Source: Seriola aureovittata (Eukaryota; Chordata; Actinopteri; Carangiformes; Carangidae). Taken from it: a stretch of 64,000 nucleotides of DNA. The notes under the pieces were generated by a model, which was not told where the DNA came from, did not search any database, and was given only the letters and a program-made list of their open reading frames with translations. Within the stretch, counting starts at the first letter, position 1. Every line of letters begins with the position of its first letter. Positions 1-35,253 of the stretch are shown here, piece after piece. The position numbers and the translations under genes were made by a program. The stretch spans positions 9,580,732 through 9,644,731 of the forward strand of contig NC_079375.1 in the NCBI RefSeq assembly GCF_021018895.1, read 5' to 3'.

Positions 1-581
1 GTGTGTGTGCGCCTCAGAGTGCAAAATATCACTGTTGTCTAATATCACAACACCTCACTCCACAAAATGGAACTGTTGGGTCAGAGCCAGGCCTTAGTAT
101 TTTTATTTTCTTTGCACTCAAGGTTGCAAATGAATGAAGAAATGAAAACCATCATGCACCGGTTCTCTCTAAAATAGTATTTTGTTGAAGGTAGCTCGTT
201 CAAAGAGTCGGATCTTATTGATTTTGGCATCTTGGTGCCCTACAGGTTGTTAAAGAGTGTTTTTTTAACTGTGCTCCAAGGAAAGCAAAAAACAATCAAT
301 TGAAAAATGTTGAAATAGAAGATTTTTGTTTGTATTATAATACAACTCAAATAATAACTACCACTGTTATTCTCTAAACAATTTGAAATAGTAATCCTTG
401 AGACTGTTCCTTTGTGCTTTCTTCCTTCTGTCATGTTTACTGATTTCTCAAAACATCAGCACTGTGGCTCCACTGTTACACCTTTTTTTAAAAAGTGAGA
501 TTTTACAAACCCAAGTCTGTTTACAGGTCTTGGGGAGTATTGTTGTGTGTGTGGGGAAAGTAAAGTAAAGTATATAAAGTA

Positions 582-705
582 GAGCTGCAAATAAAAAATT
601 GCTGCAATGATTAGTCGACTGATTGATTAGTCAATCAATAGAAAATGAATTAGTCAGTTAAACATAAGTTCCAGACTCTCAAATGCAAGGATTTGATGCT
701 TTGTT
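582..705. repeat. CTGCAAC-type dispersed repeat, fragment
   Basis: Starts AGAGCTGCAA and runs into ATTAGTCGACTGATTGATTAGTCAATCAAT, a degenerate form of a common fish repeat with GGCTGCAACTAA-like termini and TTAATC-rich body. Boundaries approximate. Confidence 0.55.
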
Positions 706-2144
706 TGTCATAAATGAGGCTGAAAACTACAAGTTTGAAAATATGAAAATAAAAGAATCTGAGGGTGTGGAGTGAGAAAGAAGAGAGTTTACCAGATCTC
801 TGCCTGGCCAGAGGCTTTAGCTGCTACTGGAATAACACACCCGAATCTCCAACTAAACTGTCAGCAGTTGAGTTGCATTGTGGGTAATGTAGGCACCAGG
901 TTTTGATAAGGTAGAAGGTGCGCAGAAGAAATAAGATTTTATCTCTGGTTCTTTTTTTTTTTTTTTTTTTTTTAAGATGTCCGTCACGAGGAGTATGATG
1001 CTAAATCACTGGATTACTCTTTTATAGTTGGAGTTCTCACTGGTCACGTTTACTTCCCAGATTTTTTGTATCTCACATAACCTGTTCCTGATGTAGATTT
1101 AAAAAAACAAAACAAACAGCAATACCTGTGGCTTTCTTACTGTCCTTTGATAAATAAATTAACTAGAATTAGGAAAGAAAAAGCCCTAAATCATTTGCTA
1201 CATTGAAGAAACTCCCAATTTCTCATAGAAGTGGATAAAACAGACCTTCCTCTGTGACTCTGGTATTGTGATCACTTTCTCCCTGCTCACATTTATTATT
1301 TCTTTCTGTGGGCCGCTGAACTCTAAGTGAGAAAATTAATGGCGCAGGTTAAAATTAAGATTTTAAAAGAGACAAAGGGCAATGTGACGCTGCATAAATG
1401 ACATAAATGGTTTTGATGTCATGACACGTAGTCAAAGTCACAGAGTCACCGAGGTAGTCATTGTCTCAGCCTGACACTGAACCCTGGAAGGAAATGAAGA
1501 TTCGAGGCCGTGGTGTGCGTCATTTGCCTGTCGAACAGGCAGTGTAATTGCCCATCAATGAGTGCGCAGTGTTTTATCATTTCTATTCCAGTCACGAACA
1601 AACTGGATATCCTGCCTTCAGATGACAGCGGTGGCAGGGTAACATTAAAAACAAAAAGTGCTTTCCCATGTTGTTTGTGTGTTTTCGTCCTATTAACGAA
1701 GGCCAGGGCCGGTTAATGAAATTGTTTACGGTTCCTGTTGCTGCCCGAGTCGTCTCAGCCAAAGCCTTGCTGCTGCTGAGTCAGACCAGCTGACAAGGGG
1801 TTACCAGGAAAAAAATGAGACAAATAATCCCAGGTCATTAGCCACCACTTTTTTTTTTTAAATCACATTTAGGCCACATTATTGATCTTTTCCTTGACGC
1901 TTTAATTTGAATTGGATTGATGACGGGTTGCTTCCATGTCTTTAATGTTACTTATCTGTATTTCATAATATTTAGACGTCACAATATTCATTTTCGGTCC
2001 TGACTGACATCTGCCTGTGTCCATGTGACTAAGTCAGTGACACGTGTTCATGCTTTCATTTGCTTTAAAACAAAAACAATAAAAAAGAAAAGTGTTGGCT
2101 CATATCGGGTGAATCTCATATCCTCTTTATCTATTTTCTTAGTT

Positions 2145-2612
2145 TAAGGGCTGCAACTATTATTTTCATTATGCATTAATCTGTCAGTTATTGTCAATTA
2201 GTCAATCATGCATATAAAATGTCCTAACCCAGTAATTAATGTGCATCACAAGATGACATGTTTGAATTGCTTGTTTTATCTGACCAACAGTCCAAAGCCC
2301 TAAAACAATCATTTACAGTGATAAAGGTCTGCAACTAACAATTTCTCAGAGACAAAAGTAACGTATTTGATGTTGCGTTTAGTCTGACTGACTGTCCAAA
2401 ACCAAAAGATATTTGGTTTACCAGTAGCACTCGTATAAACCAGCAAGTACTCTCATTTGAGACGCTGAAATGAGCAAATGTTAAGCAGTTTTGCTTGGAA
2501 AATGAATCACACTATTCATCAGTTATTAAAATGGCTGCAGATTCATTTTCTCTCAGCCAACTTATCAATTAATCAAATAATCAAATAATTGACTAATCAT
2601 TTTAGCTCTACA
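2145..2612. repeat. CTGCAAC-type dispersed repeats, one or two nested copies
   Basis: Begins TAAGGGCTGCAACTATTATT; a second start (TCTGCAACTAACAATTTC) at about 2328; ends TTGACTAATCATTTTAGCTC. Ends are roughly inverted, as in a non-autonomous DNA element. Confidence 0.6.
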
Positions 2613-5600
2613 ATGATTTAAAACACACACAAAAAAAGAACAAACCTTCACATCTGAGATGCTGGAAACGAGAGCGTTGGTTATTTTTGTTTGATGAATC
2701 AATTCAGTCATTTATCAATTAAAAATGGTACGTTTTCTGTCAGTCAGAGATTCATTTCAGCTCTTCTGTTAGCTGTTTTCAGCTTTTAATTAATTCCTGT
2801 CCTTTATGTCTTCAGGCCCTCCAAACAACTTCGCAGCTTTTCTCTCATCATCTGCACAATTTGATTCAGATGTTAATCTTGTTTGCCTTCAGTCAACAAA
2901 GCCTGGGGCTGTTTGAGTCATAACAAAGTCATTAATTAATTGTGTAATTAAATATCCTTGGGCGTGGTCAGTTATTTGCTTTTATTGAGATTTTACTCAG
3001 ATGTCACACTCCTGATTAATTGATGCAAAAAAAAATGTTTTCTTCCAAAACCGTTTCCCAGAAAAATCCACCAAGCAGAATAAATGACTTTGAGCCATCA
3101 GTTCTGATGTTTCAGCGAATGGATTAAAAAACATTGTTGCTGTGAATGAGTCACAGGTTCAGCCCTGCGGACAGGTGGGTGAACTTGTACCAGCAGGTCT
3201 GTGGTAACAAAACCTGTGTGTGTCCAACAGAAACAAATGTAGTAGCTGGTCGGGAACAACCATTAGAAAGTGCAAGCATCAAAAGTAATTATTTATTGTG
3301 CAAGCTTAAATTTGCATATGTGTCTTGGTTAAAAATTTCCCGTAGTGGATATAGCAGCTGTATGCAGATGGGTTAATGAGCAATAACCACTGGTTATTAT
3401 ACTTAGATGTTGCTTTGGCTGTTACTTCTGCATTTTGTGTTGAGACAATTAGTTGATTAAGCTCTTTATGGCTTGACACAAAGTTTTGTTTTGTTAGTGG
3501 AAATGAACTGTTTTCCTCTGTTATATTGCAAATTGAATATCTTCTTTTTTTTTGGAAGCAATTTGAAAGTGTCACCATGTTGTTTACTCTTTTATGACAT
3601 TTGATTGACTAAGGATTATTCAAAAATGACAAGTCATTAGTTCCTCCATATGTATTTACTACACCAGCAAATTCGTTCTTTTTCTTTGTCCCTTCCTTTT
3701 TGCCTTTTTTGTAACTCTTGCATGACGTCATCATCCCTAAATATCCGGTCAGCGAGTGCGAAGCAATCCAAGTCATATTTGAAATGTATATCAAACTTCA
3801 AGGTAGAATTTTGGTAGTTAATTCTGTACTCAACTTGCTGCTCTCTTATTCTGTCAGTTGGTCCTAAAAAATATCAAAAGTGTGGAAACATTGCAAGATC
3901 ACCATTTTCAATAGCACTTTATTTGTTCTTACTCAGATTCTTCTCTTCTGGGCCTTCAGCAAAAACTTTCTTTCATAAGAAACTAAATACTACCCTTGTC
4001 ATGGCCGTGGAATTTTAATTACCAACCAGCGCACCGCCACAGTCCTGTTTGGCATTTTCTGGGGTCTAATATGATCTCAACACAAAACGCCTGAATATGC
4101 TGTTGTTTCATCACTGCCTTAAAAGGAACCTGGAAAAACTCACCACAAAATGATTTTAGGGAGGATTGTGGTTAATGAAAAGTACTGAGGCTCTTAAATT
4201 TAGGCAGAAATCCCTGAGTTTTAGGGCACAGTGTCATTTTGTACAATCCATGTTGCCTGTATGAACTCAATACTAATTGCTTACTGGTGTGCATTTTAAT
4301 GTTGGTAGAAACAACAAAGATAGGAAACTCTTCGTATACTTAGAGAGTTGGTTGCAGAACAGTCCAGAGCAGCGGACAAGGAACTGTTGTGAACTGTATG
4401 AGTCATTCCATGCAAGCGATGTGGATTCTTTCTGCCTTTTTGACACCCCACGTTGTTGAAGCTTGGCGTTGGCTGGCAGGCTGTACAGATCTGTTTCGTC
4501 ACCTCCCTCGTCCAAGCTGGCATCGCCCTAACAGGGTGTATTCTTCTCTGTCACGCTGTAGCCTGGAGTAGTGTTACTTTGTTGTTGTTGACCATATCGA
4601 GCGCCGGGGATTGAGCGTGTCATTGTGTGACTCTGGCCCCGCCTCATCCATATGAATCGTCTGCTAATGAGATAAAGAGCCAGGCGTTTCTGCAGCGCTG
4701 CTCCTCAGCCTCCATGTGATCCTGCTGCACTTTGCACAAACTGCATGACAGGAGATCAGACAGGCCCTGGCCAGTGCGCCAGAGAAAACCACCGTAATAA
4801 AGGATAAAGAGTTCAGAGACACACATTCAGCCTCAAGACTTTTTTTTTTTTTTAAAAGCCGTATCCAGTCATGAACAGACCTAAGTCCAACTGCTGACTC
4901 AGCACTTGTCTCCCAAAAACCCCATTGATTTACTGTTGTCAAGTGATTTTACTCTGCACAAATAGAAGATAAGTAGTGGAGATGCTGACAAGACCGAACT
5001 CAAGCTAAGCAGAACGAATTGACACAGACCAAACTGAGAAAAGACCTCTGCTCTTTGTGAACTGTGTTAGCTGCAGGGTCTACAATAATAATGATGAAAA
5101 AAAACTGGGCCTGTATTTAGAGATTTGCATGTTTTTAAGGAAAGAATGACAAACTCCCCCAAACAGCCTCCTCAGCGTCCTCCTCACTCTGGGAGATCAG
5201 AGATGGCTTGGGGTGGCCCCCCGCTCAAAGGTCCTCAGGGTCTCAGCCTTGAAAACATTTCTGACAAGCACACAAGAAACAAGTCTATCTCCTTCGGTGT
5301 GGTCACCGTTGTTTGTAATATAAAAGCCGCTGTGATGTCCGAGAGTGAATAATACTGCTAATTTAGGATCAACTACCAGCATTGATTTCAGCTCAGCAGA
5401 CGTGGCCAAGTCATCTGCTGGCAAAGTGAACTGTGCAAATCTTTTGGACAGTGAGTGGTTTGTTTTGGTGCTTCATGAAAGTGGTTGCCCGCTTGTTCTC
5501 TCAGGTGGCACTCAGCACATGTCTGAAGCTTGACATCAGTCACTGAAATGGACTGACCCGCATTAACCTCTGTTTTTTTGTTTTTTTTGTGCCTGCACCG

Positions 5601-5657
5601 GTGCTGCTGTTCAAACATCAGACACGTAACATTTACACCTAAACGTGTAAAAGTGTA

Positions 5658-6085
5658 AAGTTGCAACTAACAATTTCTTTTCCATTATCAGTTATTCGTT
5701 TTGTCTGATTGAAATGTCAAAAAAGTGAAAATAAATGTTGTCCTAAACAAAAAAGATCTTCCATTTAAAATTATATAAAACAGAGAAAAGTAGAAAATCT
5801 GGAACCTGCTTGATCAAAGAACTGAAACAATTAAGCCATTACCAAGATTTATTTTATTGTTTATCAATTTATCCATTAATAATCTGATCATTTCAGTCCC
5901 ATTTAAACCAAGATAAGCCTCAGTGTAGGGCTGCAACGTTACCTGTTAATCTATCAATCATTTCTATGATTAATCAGTTAATTATTTAGCCTATAAAATA
6001 TCAAATAAAAGGTGAAAATGCACATCACGAATTCGGAGAGCCAAAGATGAGGTCCTCATGTGTTGTTTTGTCCGGCCTGCTGCAA
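5658..6085. repeat. CTGCAAC-type dispersed repeats, two adjacent copies
   Basis: One copy from GTTGCAACTAACAATTTC to ATCTGATCATTTCAGTCCC (about 5658-5905), the next from AGGGCTGCAACGTTACC (5927) into TTGTTTTGTCC. Confidence 0.6.
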
Positions 6086-6939
6086 CATTTGATGGATTTC
6101 ACTTCAAAATCATCCAAAATGATCTACATCTGTTTAGGAGGAAAATATTTTTTACCAGACATGATTCAAAAACATATTTGACACTGGAAAAAAAACAGAT
6201 CAACAAAGTGTTTGGAATTACTTTAGTGTTAAACTAATTTCAGTCAGTTTGTCAGTTGTTCAAACACATCTCGATCTGGATGGAAAATTTTCAGCTGTTC
6301 CAGGGCCAATGAAGTCTGTAAAAACTCCTAATGAGTTGTAGACATGATGAGGCATGGTGCATCACCCGAGGCACAGAGCTGTTCAGTCGACGCAGCGGGA
6401 GTTTGAACCCACTTCTACAGAGAGCACCACGTTTCTCTCAAAAAGGACTTCTGAATAAAAATTCTGATATTTTGCTGGAGGGCAGTGTTCTTCCGTCTGT
6501 CCAGCAAAGGTGTATGTGCATGACAGTGAGAAACCAAAAGTACTTAGTATGACTTAATAACACTACTTGTGCTTTAGCTTAGCATAAAAGCAGCCGCTTC
6601 GTGGGAGTGAGAAGACTGAGAGAGTAGTGCAGTGCAGCTCACTTTACTTCGGCCCCAGCCTGTTACTATGTGGCTCTCGTGTCGGTTTTTTGCATTCCTC
6701 CAATTGCTGCTCCTGCTGCTGTCTGACTGGCTGGGAGGGAAGAGAAGGGAGAGGAACACAAAGGGTTAAACCGTGTGCCTGTCTTCCTTGGAGATGGGAG
6801 AGGCCATTTGAATGGCTAGCTTCTACAGCTAGCCAACACATTGGCTAAGGCTGAGGGTGGATCTGCTGCTGGGCCTGTGCTCCGGCATGGAGCCCTGCTG
6901 CAGGATCAGGAGTCACTCAGAGCAGACAGCAAAGCTTTT

Positions 6940-6945
6940 GTGTGT

Positions 6946-7004
<59 letters not shown>
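6940..7004. repeat. GT microsatellite
   Basis: About 65 bases of (GT)n with one interruption at the start, inside the insr intron. Frames rich in Cys-Val or His-Thr across it are artefacts. Confidence 0.97.
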
Positions 7005-7006
<2 letters not shown>

Positions 7007-9432
7007 CATATTTGTGCGTACATGCATATGAGGAAAAGTTGAAGGGCAGCTTTTGAAATGAACTTTGGAAATGGAAGGAAAATTAGATGCAATTTTTGTT
7101 TTTTAGGGTTGGAAATCATCTTCGGTACTGTTTGTAAATCCCATTGTGGGGTAGATTATTTAGACTAGCAGACTGACGCAGATAAAAGGTGGTTATATCA
7201 TTTGTTTTTCTCGCACTCTGCCCCCTTTAGCTTCCCCCCTCTCACTGCCATTCTCATATTGCTGCTGCCCTCCCCAAACATACACTCTTCATGCGCTTTA
7301 GGAGCGTACCTCTGTTAATGTGAGAGGACAGGGGGTCCATGTTGTTTTGTTCGTTTAAGGGCTGACCTCATGACACTAATGAAGCCAAGCAGTTTTGGAC
7401 ACATGCTCACTGAGTCATTCTTAACAATAGAGAGTTAAGAGAGTTGCAAAGAATAACAGATTATTGAGATTCATTGTATTTCGTAATTGGTAGTGTGGCA
7501 CCCAAATGTGGTCTTGCTTTACATGGTTAAATGTTTGTTCTGACCTATAAAAGACTTGCATGCTCACATATTTACGACCTGACCTGTAACCTGCCCCTAA
7601 CCTCAACAACTCATTATTTCCTGTGCTGCTGAACCATCTTAATCTGGCCCTTGTGGATGAGAGGCTAATCTCAGCAGACAGGTCAAGCCTCCACCTATCC
7701 TTGCACACTTGTCCTCACACCTACAGTGAGACAACAACACACACACGCACATATAAACTGTGGTAGACTGACACACACACACCCCTGCCAATCCTGAGAG
7801 TCTGTTATGTAACGCGTTTATTTACAGGCGGACACACATGCAGACGTATGCACAGCCAACCTACAGACTTGTGTCTTTATCCTTAGTTGAAGGTGTTAAC
7901 GTCCCAGAAACACCACTGAACCTTTGTTTGCATGTTTGTGTGACTGTCAGGACACTATATCTTTCTGTAAGTGTTTTTTCCGCGTGCTCACAAGGAGCTT
8001 GTGTGTCCTTGTTGCAGGAAAGAGGCCTTGGCTTAAATTTTGTGCAGCTCCTTGAGGTGATTTGTGGCTTGTTTATACCGTGATTATGACAGTCAAGAGG
8101 CTAGCAGTGCATCAGTGTTTATTATGTGTCACTGTAATGATGTAGTGAGATTATTTTGATATCATGAGATGATGAAGTGCCGTATGACGTCTACATCAAC
8201 TGTAGGGCTTCAATTGAGGATTATTTTCATCATCAGTTGATTTCTTATGTATTTTTGGTTAATCTATAATAATGATTTCATCTTATAATAACGTTAGTGC
8301 TAGTTTCCTCAAGCTCAGATCTCTAGTTTTGTTCAACCACCACCTACACACCTAAAAATATTCAATTTACAATTATATGAAATGAAGAAAAGCAGCAGTT
8401 CAAAAACTGGAACCAATCAATATTTATCATTTTTGTTCAATAAATGAAATATGGCTATAAGATCCCTATGAGTTGTATTGTACTTTATGCAATGTCTTTG
8501 ACCAATGGGTATTTGCTTAAAATACTGTTAAAAGCAAGTAAAAAAGCTAGTTTGGACAAAGGACCAGTGGTTAGTAATTTATGAAGAAATCTTCTTAATG
8601 GAAACTCACAGGCAGAAAAATGTGAAGTGGATACAGAGCTGCAAATAAATCCAATGGGACCGCAGGAATGATAGAATAACTTTTTGAAAAAAAATATTTT
8701 AAACTGTTATTTTTGAATGAAGATCAAAGTTAAAAGTTAAAACCAGTTAATCAATGTATTTTCTGTTGATTCAGCACTAATCAACAAGGCACTTTGATGT
8801 GGGATTTTCCATATCTAAGCAGATGTTGTGATATGTGCTTATATCAGAAAAATGTCTTCTCATTATTATGTTTTTTTCCCATGTTTCCCAGCTCTTATGC
8901 AATAGCTTTTGCCCAATATACAGTACTGTTTTGTTAGTCCATTAAACGAGCTTTAAATCTACGAAAACGAGCAAAGCCATCTTGCACGTGTTTCACTTGC
9001 AAAATACTGTGTCAAATCGTTTTCTTTCCTCTCTGTCTCACTTTCACCAAGCCTTCTGGATAAGTGCCCGTCTTTGTCAACCAGTGTTGGACCCCTGCTG
9101 TTTGTGTTCAGTATGCTTGTTGGCCAATGGCAGATGGTCCTCTGGACTGCTGGCAAGTGCAGTGAGGATGGATTTGACTCCTGCTGACAGAGAAATATGA
9201 CCATATGAGATTTTTGTAGAGTTACATGTTTAGAGACCTACTGTCATTTGTCATGGCACTGATTAAAATCACCTATGTCCTCTGGGTGATAAGCTCCTGT
9301 TTCCTGTGCCTCTCTTCCTGCACCTCAAACTGGAACCTTATTACGTAACCCTTTCTTTCATATGACTCACCTTGGTTTCGTGTGAGGAACTCCCTCCCTA
9401 ACCTGACATTGTTCTTCTTCTCCTACCTGCAG

Positions 9433-30584
<21,152 letters not shown>

Positions 30585-31745
30585 CATACTATACACATCC
30601 CGTGCATACACATCGATGCTATAGATTTAAATATATTTTTGTCTTTTGTTGTCATTTTATATAGATCACACTTTTATCACACTCTCTTCAGAAGCCCCTC
30701 AGTGTAAATCTCAGGACCTTATTTTTCTCCTCAGATGCCACAAATACACACTACAGCAAGTCCACATACGGACACAAGAAGACACTTTTTTGTATTTAAG
30801 GATGAATCTCCTGCGTCTCTCTTGTTAATGATTGTAGTTTATATACTGTATATATATATTGCCAAGTTTGTGCTAGACTGGGTGGATAATGGATTCAACT
30901 GTGAAACAAACTCTTGACAAACAAGAAGGCTGCTAAACCCACTGTCCCTCCCTGAGTCCAGACTGTGTCCCTGCCCCCTACTTCAACAAAAGGGTTCATC
31001 CCTGGGTTGCTAAGTTTTGAAAAAAAAAGTGCCCTTCTATTTTGTCTGTGGCCTACATCAGTTGTCATGGAACTGTGTCTGAATCTTCGTACGCAAGTGG
31101 ATGACGAACTGATGAAATGAAAGACTTTGGGAACTCTCTGTTGGATGGTCGAAGACGACCCATCCTTGAACAAACTCTTATCCACTGGAGAAGCTGGTTG
31201 AAGTGGCTTACCTCCTCACACTCTGCAGTATTCCAAAATGGCTCACAGGATAAACACAGGACTTTTGTCGGGTTATATTTTTTTAATTTATTTACCTGTC
31301 TTTCTTTTTTTTCTTTTCTTTTTTTTTCCTTTTTTGAGTTTTCACATTTACAGCTGAAGGATATTTAAACTGTTTTCAAAAACATGTTGGCGAATGAGTT
31401 CCTCAGATTGACCAATAGCTGCTTCTTTGGTATATTTTAGTGGGTATAGAAGATAAAATATATAAATATATATATATAAATATATTATTGATGTTTTTGT
31501 ACATAGCTGATATGTTGTCATTCTTGAGGTATTTCCGGTCATAGAAAATGTTTTTACATGTTAGTCTCTTATGTTTATTTTTTCTAATCCAGAAAATCAT
31601 ACTAATTAGCTTTTTTGGACTCATGATCAACCAGCAGCACTTGGTCTTTTTGCTATGCGATGCCTGGGAGAAGCATTTGGCGTCTTCAGCTTAAGATGTC
31701 TGCCCATCATATCAAGATCAAATAAAATAGTGCTGTAAATAATGC
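30585..31745 (+). other. insr: insr 3' UTR (inferred)
   Basis: Non-coding, AT-rich stretch after the insr stop. Contains short TATATA runs (30845-30862, 31455-31486) and ends just after the first well-placed AATAAA at 31721. The extent is inferred from the signal only; a longer UTR is possible. Confidence 0.6.
31721..31726 (+). terminator. insr: insr poly(A) signal candidate AATAAA
   Basis: First canonical AATAAA after the stop in the sense orientation, about 1.14 kb downstream of TAA. Cleavage site not determined. Confidence 0.55.
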
Positions 31746-33410
31746 AGCAAGGTGCATTCATGAAGAGGCTCTGGCAGTGCTTCTGTTATTTTCCAGATGG
31801 TGATGTGTTTCTTCAGTGAATACTGTGTCTCTGTGTATATAGAGGGAAGTTGGTTTTCTCTCATTGAGTAGAGCATGGAAAGGCAGGGGTTTGTTTCCAA
31901 CAGATCCAGCCATCCAAAAATGTAATATACACACATTCAAGTCAGTTTACATACAAAGTAGAGCCTGGCTGATGTGGGATTTTTGAAGCCTGTCCATATT
32001 TTGATATTTGAGAGTAAAAAAGAAATACAGTTACACTATGTTTTGGGAGTTATTCCTCTTTTAAACAACCACTTAACACTACACCTTAAAAAAAAAAAAA
32101 AAAAACATTTAGCAATGATCCCTCAAATTTGGTTAAGAGTTGTGGCAGGTACGTACAAACTTTTACCAGAAATACAAATTTTAAAAATATGATAAAGAAA
32201 TGTTGGATCAGACTGTAGTGTATTTGGGTTTGACAGAGAAGTGCTGTAGTGCAATGATGCCACCTACTGGACAACAATGATATGGAAACTCCCCTGGCTC
32301 ATCACGAACTCTGCACTCAGTAGGCAGTTTACTGGGTGACGTATAGTGAGGATGCAGCACAAGGCGAGGCAAAGGCCAAGCTTTCCAAGGTACCAGAAGG
32401 TGACAGAGAAATTAGATTTCAGGTCCAGAAACTCTGAGAATAAATGTCCCATTCCTTTCCAAAAAAGGCTTAACATATGGACAAGACCAAAAAATGTGTG
32501 TATGAATGTTCGACACTCCCTCCAGCAGGAGTGCTGTGACCCACGTAATTTGGATTTCTGGTTGGGGGATAACAAAGAAAGCAGTTAAGCAGTTTGATCT
32601 TTGTGGAACTGAAATCTCTTTACCTCTTCCAACCATATTTACATTGAAAAAACAACCCGTTGATATTGAAGCTGGAGTACTTCATTAACTTTACTGGGAC
32701 AGCCCAATACTGACTGAAAACGTATGTCCATTAAAGATATTTAGAAAGACAGGTAATCTTTAAGATAAGGTAAAGCAATGTCCTGGGGTACATTGAGGGA
32801 TTTGCAGCTCGTTTCACCTGCACAGTGCAGTTCAGGTAAAGTGAGGACCACGTCTGCTATTTTATCATTGTTGGATTCATTTTAAATTTATCAAAAATTC
32901 TGCCACTTTCCATTCCTCTGGATCAACCAGCTCCGCTGCCAATATCCACACCGCTTGGAGATGTTTCACATCACCTGTTGCACTATGATACAACATGTCA
33001 GTCTGTTCCAATCATGAAATACAACCTGTATTTAGTATGTACTTGTTCAAGTGATTTAGATTCTACTGAATGGGTTAATGTCAGGACAAGTAGGTCTGTA
33101 CCACTTCATATTTAAAGCCAGTCATTTCAGAGAGGCCGAAGTGAACCACCAAACCAGTCTTTGAAAGTATGGCGACTGGCTGACAAAACATTCTCAGCAC
33201 AAGGTGTCCACTCAGTAAATGTCCAGGAACTTTCGACTGTATCACACAATCTTCCCCAGTAGATAGTCACTTGAGCACTTGAAGGACTCTTGGTCCATGC
33301 TTGCTTCAAGATTCAAATCGAAAGTTCAGTCTTAACATTGGAAACAGAAGTTGACAAAACATTCTTACCAAAAGGTCCACTCTTTTTACTCATGACTTCC
33401 TGACTATTGT

Positions 33411-33600
33411 AACCAAGCACTGTACTCAAGTACAGTTTTTTTTGGTGTTTATACTTGAGTATTTCCATTTTGTGCAATCATGTACATGTAATATTGTAGT
33501 TTTTGCTCCACTACATTTATCAGATACAGTTACTCCTTATTTTAAAAAATAAAAAGAGATCAGCATAAAACAGTGTACACAGTAATCAACATCAAAGTAA
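33411..33600. repeat. ACTCAAGTA-type dispersed repeat, fragment
   Basis: Contains GTACTCAAGTACAG, TACTTGAGTATTTCCATTTT and CTCCACTACATTTATCAGA, the same blocks as 35714-36095 and (inverted) 56690-56895. Confidence 0.6.
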
Positions 33601-33688
33601 TCAAAGTGAAACAGGTTTGTCATTATCAAGGCCAACCCAAGGCTGAAGCAAAATAAATGGCTGCTTAGGGCCCGAGTAGCCAACAGGG

Positions 33689-33826
33689 GGCATGTTTTTA
33701 TGCCTTACTCTACTGACTTTTTATTCCTTACTATACTATGATGTTTTTATGACGTACTACACTGACATCTTTATACTATGACTTTTTATGCCTTACTATA
33801 CTATAACCTTTTATGCTTTTTATGCA
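33689..33826. repeat. degenerate minisatellite, left part
   Basis: Repeats of about 24-26 bases built on CTTACTATACTATGAC and GTTTTTATGC. It resumes at 34712 after a LINE fragment. Confidence 0.8.
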
Positions 33827-34711
33827 TGTGGCAAGCTTGAAGTTTCTTGGCATCCACATCTACGATGATTTCTCTAAACACAACAGCGCCTTTACTTACT
33901 ACGGAGCCTCAGGAAAACTCAACTGTGCCCCAAAATACTGGTGGACTTCTACCGCTGTACCACTGAGAGCATAATCATGAACTGCATCTCAGTGTGGTAT
34001 GGCAACCGCTCCGCATCAGACCGTAAAGCACTCCAGTGTGGTTCCCACCATTCAGAACATTTACCATAAACGGTGCCTGGGTTAGACGAGGAACATTATT
34101 AAGGATGTCTCCCACCCTAACCATGGACTTTTCACCCTCCTTGCATCTGGCAGGCATTACAGGATCCTCTGCTCCCGCACCAGCAGGTTCAGGAAGAGCT
34201 TGTTCCCCGAGGCTGTGACCCTGCTGAACTCCACAACACCACTCCAACAGCATCATTGCACTCATTACTGCACTGTTTACAGTACTTTTATGATGATGTT
34301 ATTTGCACTATTCATATTTTGCACAGACTAAACCACTTACACTTCTAATGATGTTCCATAATGACATGTAACCAACTGTACATAATTATATTTGTTTATA
34401 TACTCTACATACTCTGCATATAACTAAATGTACATATACTGTTTATACTGCATAACATCACATCAAAACTCTTTATCTAACTCTGTCCACTTCTCTGTAC
34501 AGATGTATTTAGATTATTTACATACCACCTCTCACTGGACATATGGTAGGATATAGCCTCACTTATGCTGTAGTACTTACTTTTTAACCTGCACATATCT
34601 GTAAATAATGCTATTTTACACTTCTGGTTAGATGCAAACTACATTTCATTGGCTTGTATCTGTACTGTGCAAAATGACAATAAAGTTGAATCTAATCTTA
34701 GTCTGAGTTTT
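33827..34711 (+). mobile_element. 5'-truncated non-LTR retrotransposon (L2/CR1-like), 3' end
   Basis: Broken frames read L-K-F-L-G-I-H-I-Y-D-D, then SVWYGNRSASDRKALQ and SGRHYRILCSRTSRFRKSLF, the C-terminal end of an L2-like reverse transcriptase ORF, with frameshifts. About 400 bases of 3' UTR follow, ending TGACAATAAAGTTGAATCTAATC. No intact ORF, so it is a dead fragment. Clade assignment is by eye. Confidence 0.75.
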
Positions 34712-35070
34712 TATATATTACTATACTATGACTTTATGAATAACTATACTGTTACTTTGACTTACTATACTATGAATTTTTATGACTTACTATATTATGA
34801 ATTTTTATGCCTTTATATACTATGACGTCTTTATGCCTTACTATACTGTGACGTTTTTGTGTCTTACTATACTGTGACTTATTGTACCATACTATACCAT
34901 GAACTTTTATGCCTTAGTATCCTATGACTCTTTATTTCTTACTATCATATGACGTTTTTATGTCTTGCTATAATGTGACGTTTTTGTGTCTTACTATACC
35001 ATCGCTTTTTTCTGCCTTACTATACTCTGACGTTTTCATACTTTACTATACTATGATGTTTTTATGCATT
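34712..35070. repeat. degenerate minisatellite, right part
   Basis: About 14 imperfect units of 24-26 bases (TTACTATACTATGAC and GTTTTTATGCC variants), the continuation of 33689-33826. Confidence 0.85.
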
Positions 35071-35187
35071 AAATAGTATTTTTGTATGTGATTTTCTTCA
35101 TAATTTATCATTTAATTCAACCATACATGTCTATCTTTTATATTTCCATAGACTATATAATGAACATATACTGACAAGCTTCAGGAT

Positions 35188-35189
<2 letters not shown>

Positions 35190-35253
<64 letters not shown>
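35190..35253. repeat. AT microsatellite
   Basis: Mostly (AT)n with two interruptions; self-complementary, so able to form a hairpin. Confidence 0.95.

Larger units (their letters stand above)
1..9432 (+). other. insr: insr intron (upstream of the cysteine-rich exon), no exon seen
   Basis: No reading frame here resembles the L1 exon that should precede position 9433, so the stretch is read as the 3' part of a large intron equivalent to human intron 2. It ends in the acceptor CTACCTGCAG. It holds degenerate dispersed repeats that begin or end with GGCTGCAAC-like termini (near 582-705, 2145-2612, 5658-5905, 5927-6085, 8205-8300), poly-T and poly-A tracts and a GT microsatellite. A regulatory role is possible but nothing in the sequence proves one. 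Confidence 0.75.

Noticed and set aside
6841..7056. Cys-Val repeat frame
   Set aside because: Translation of the GT microsatellite.
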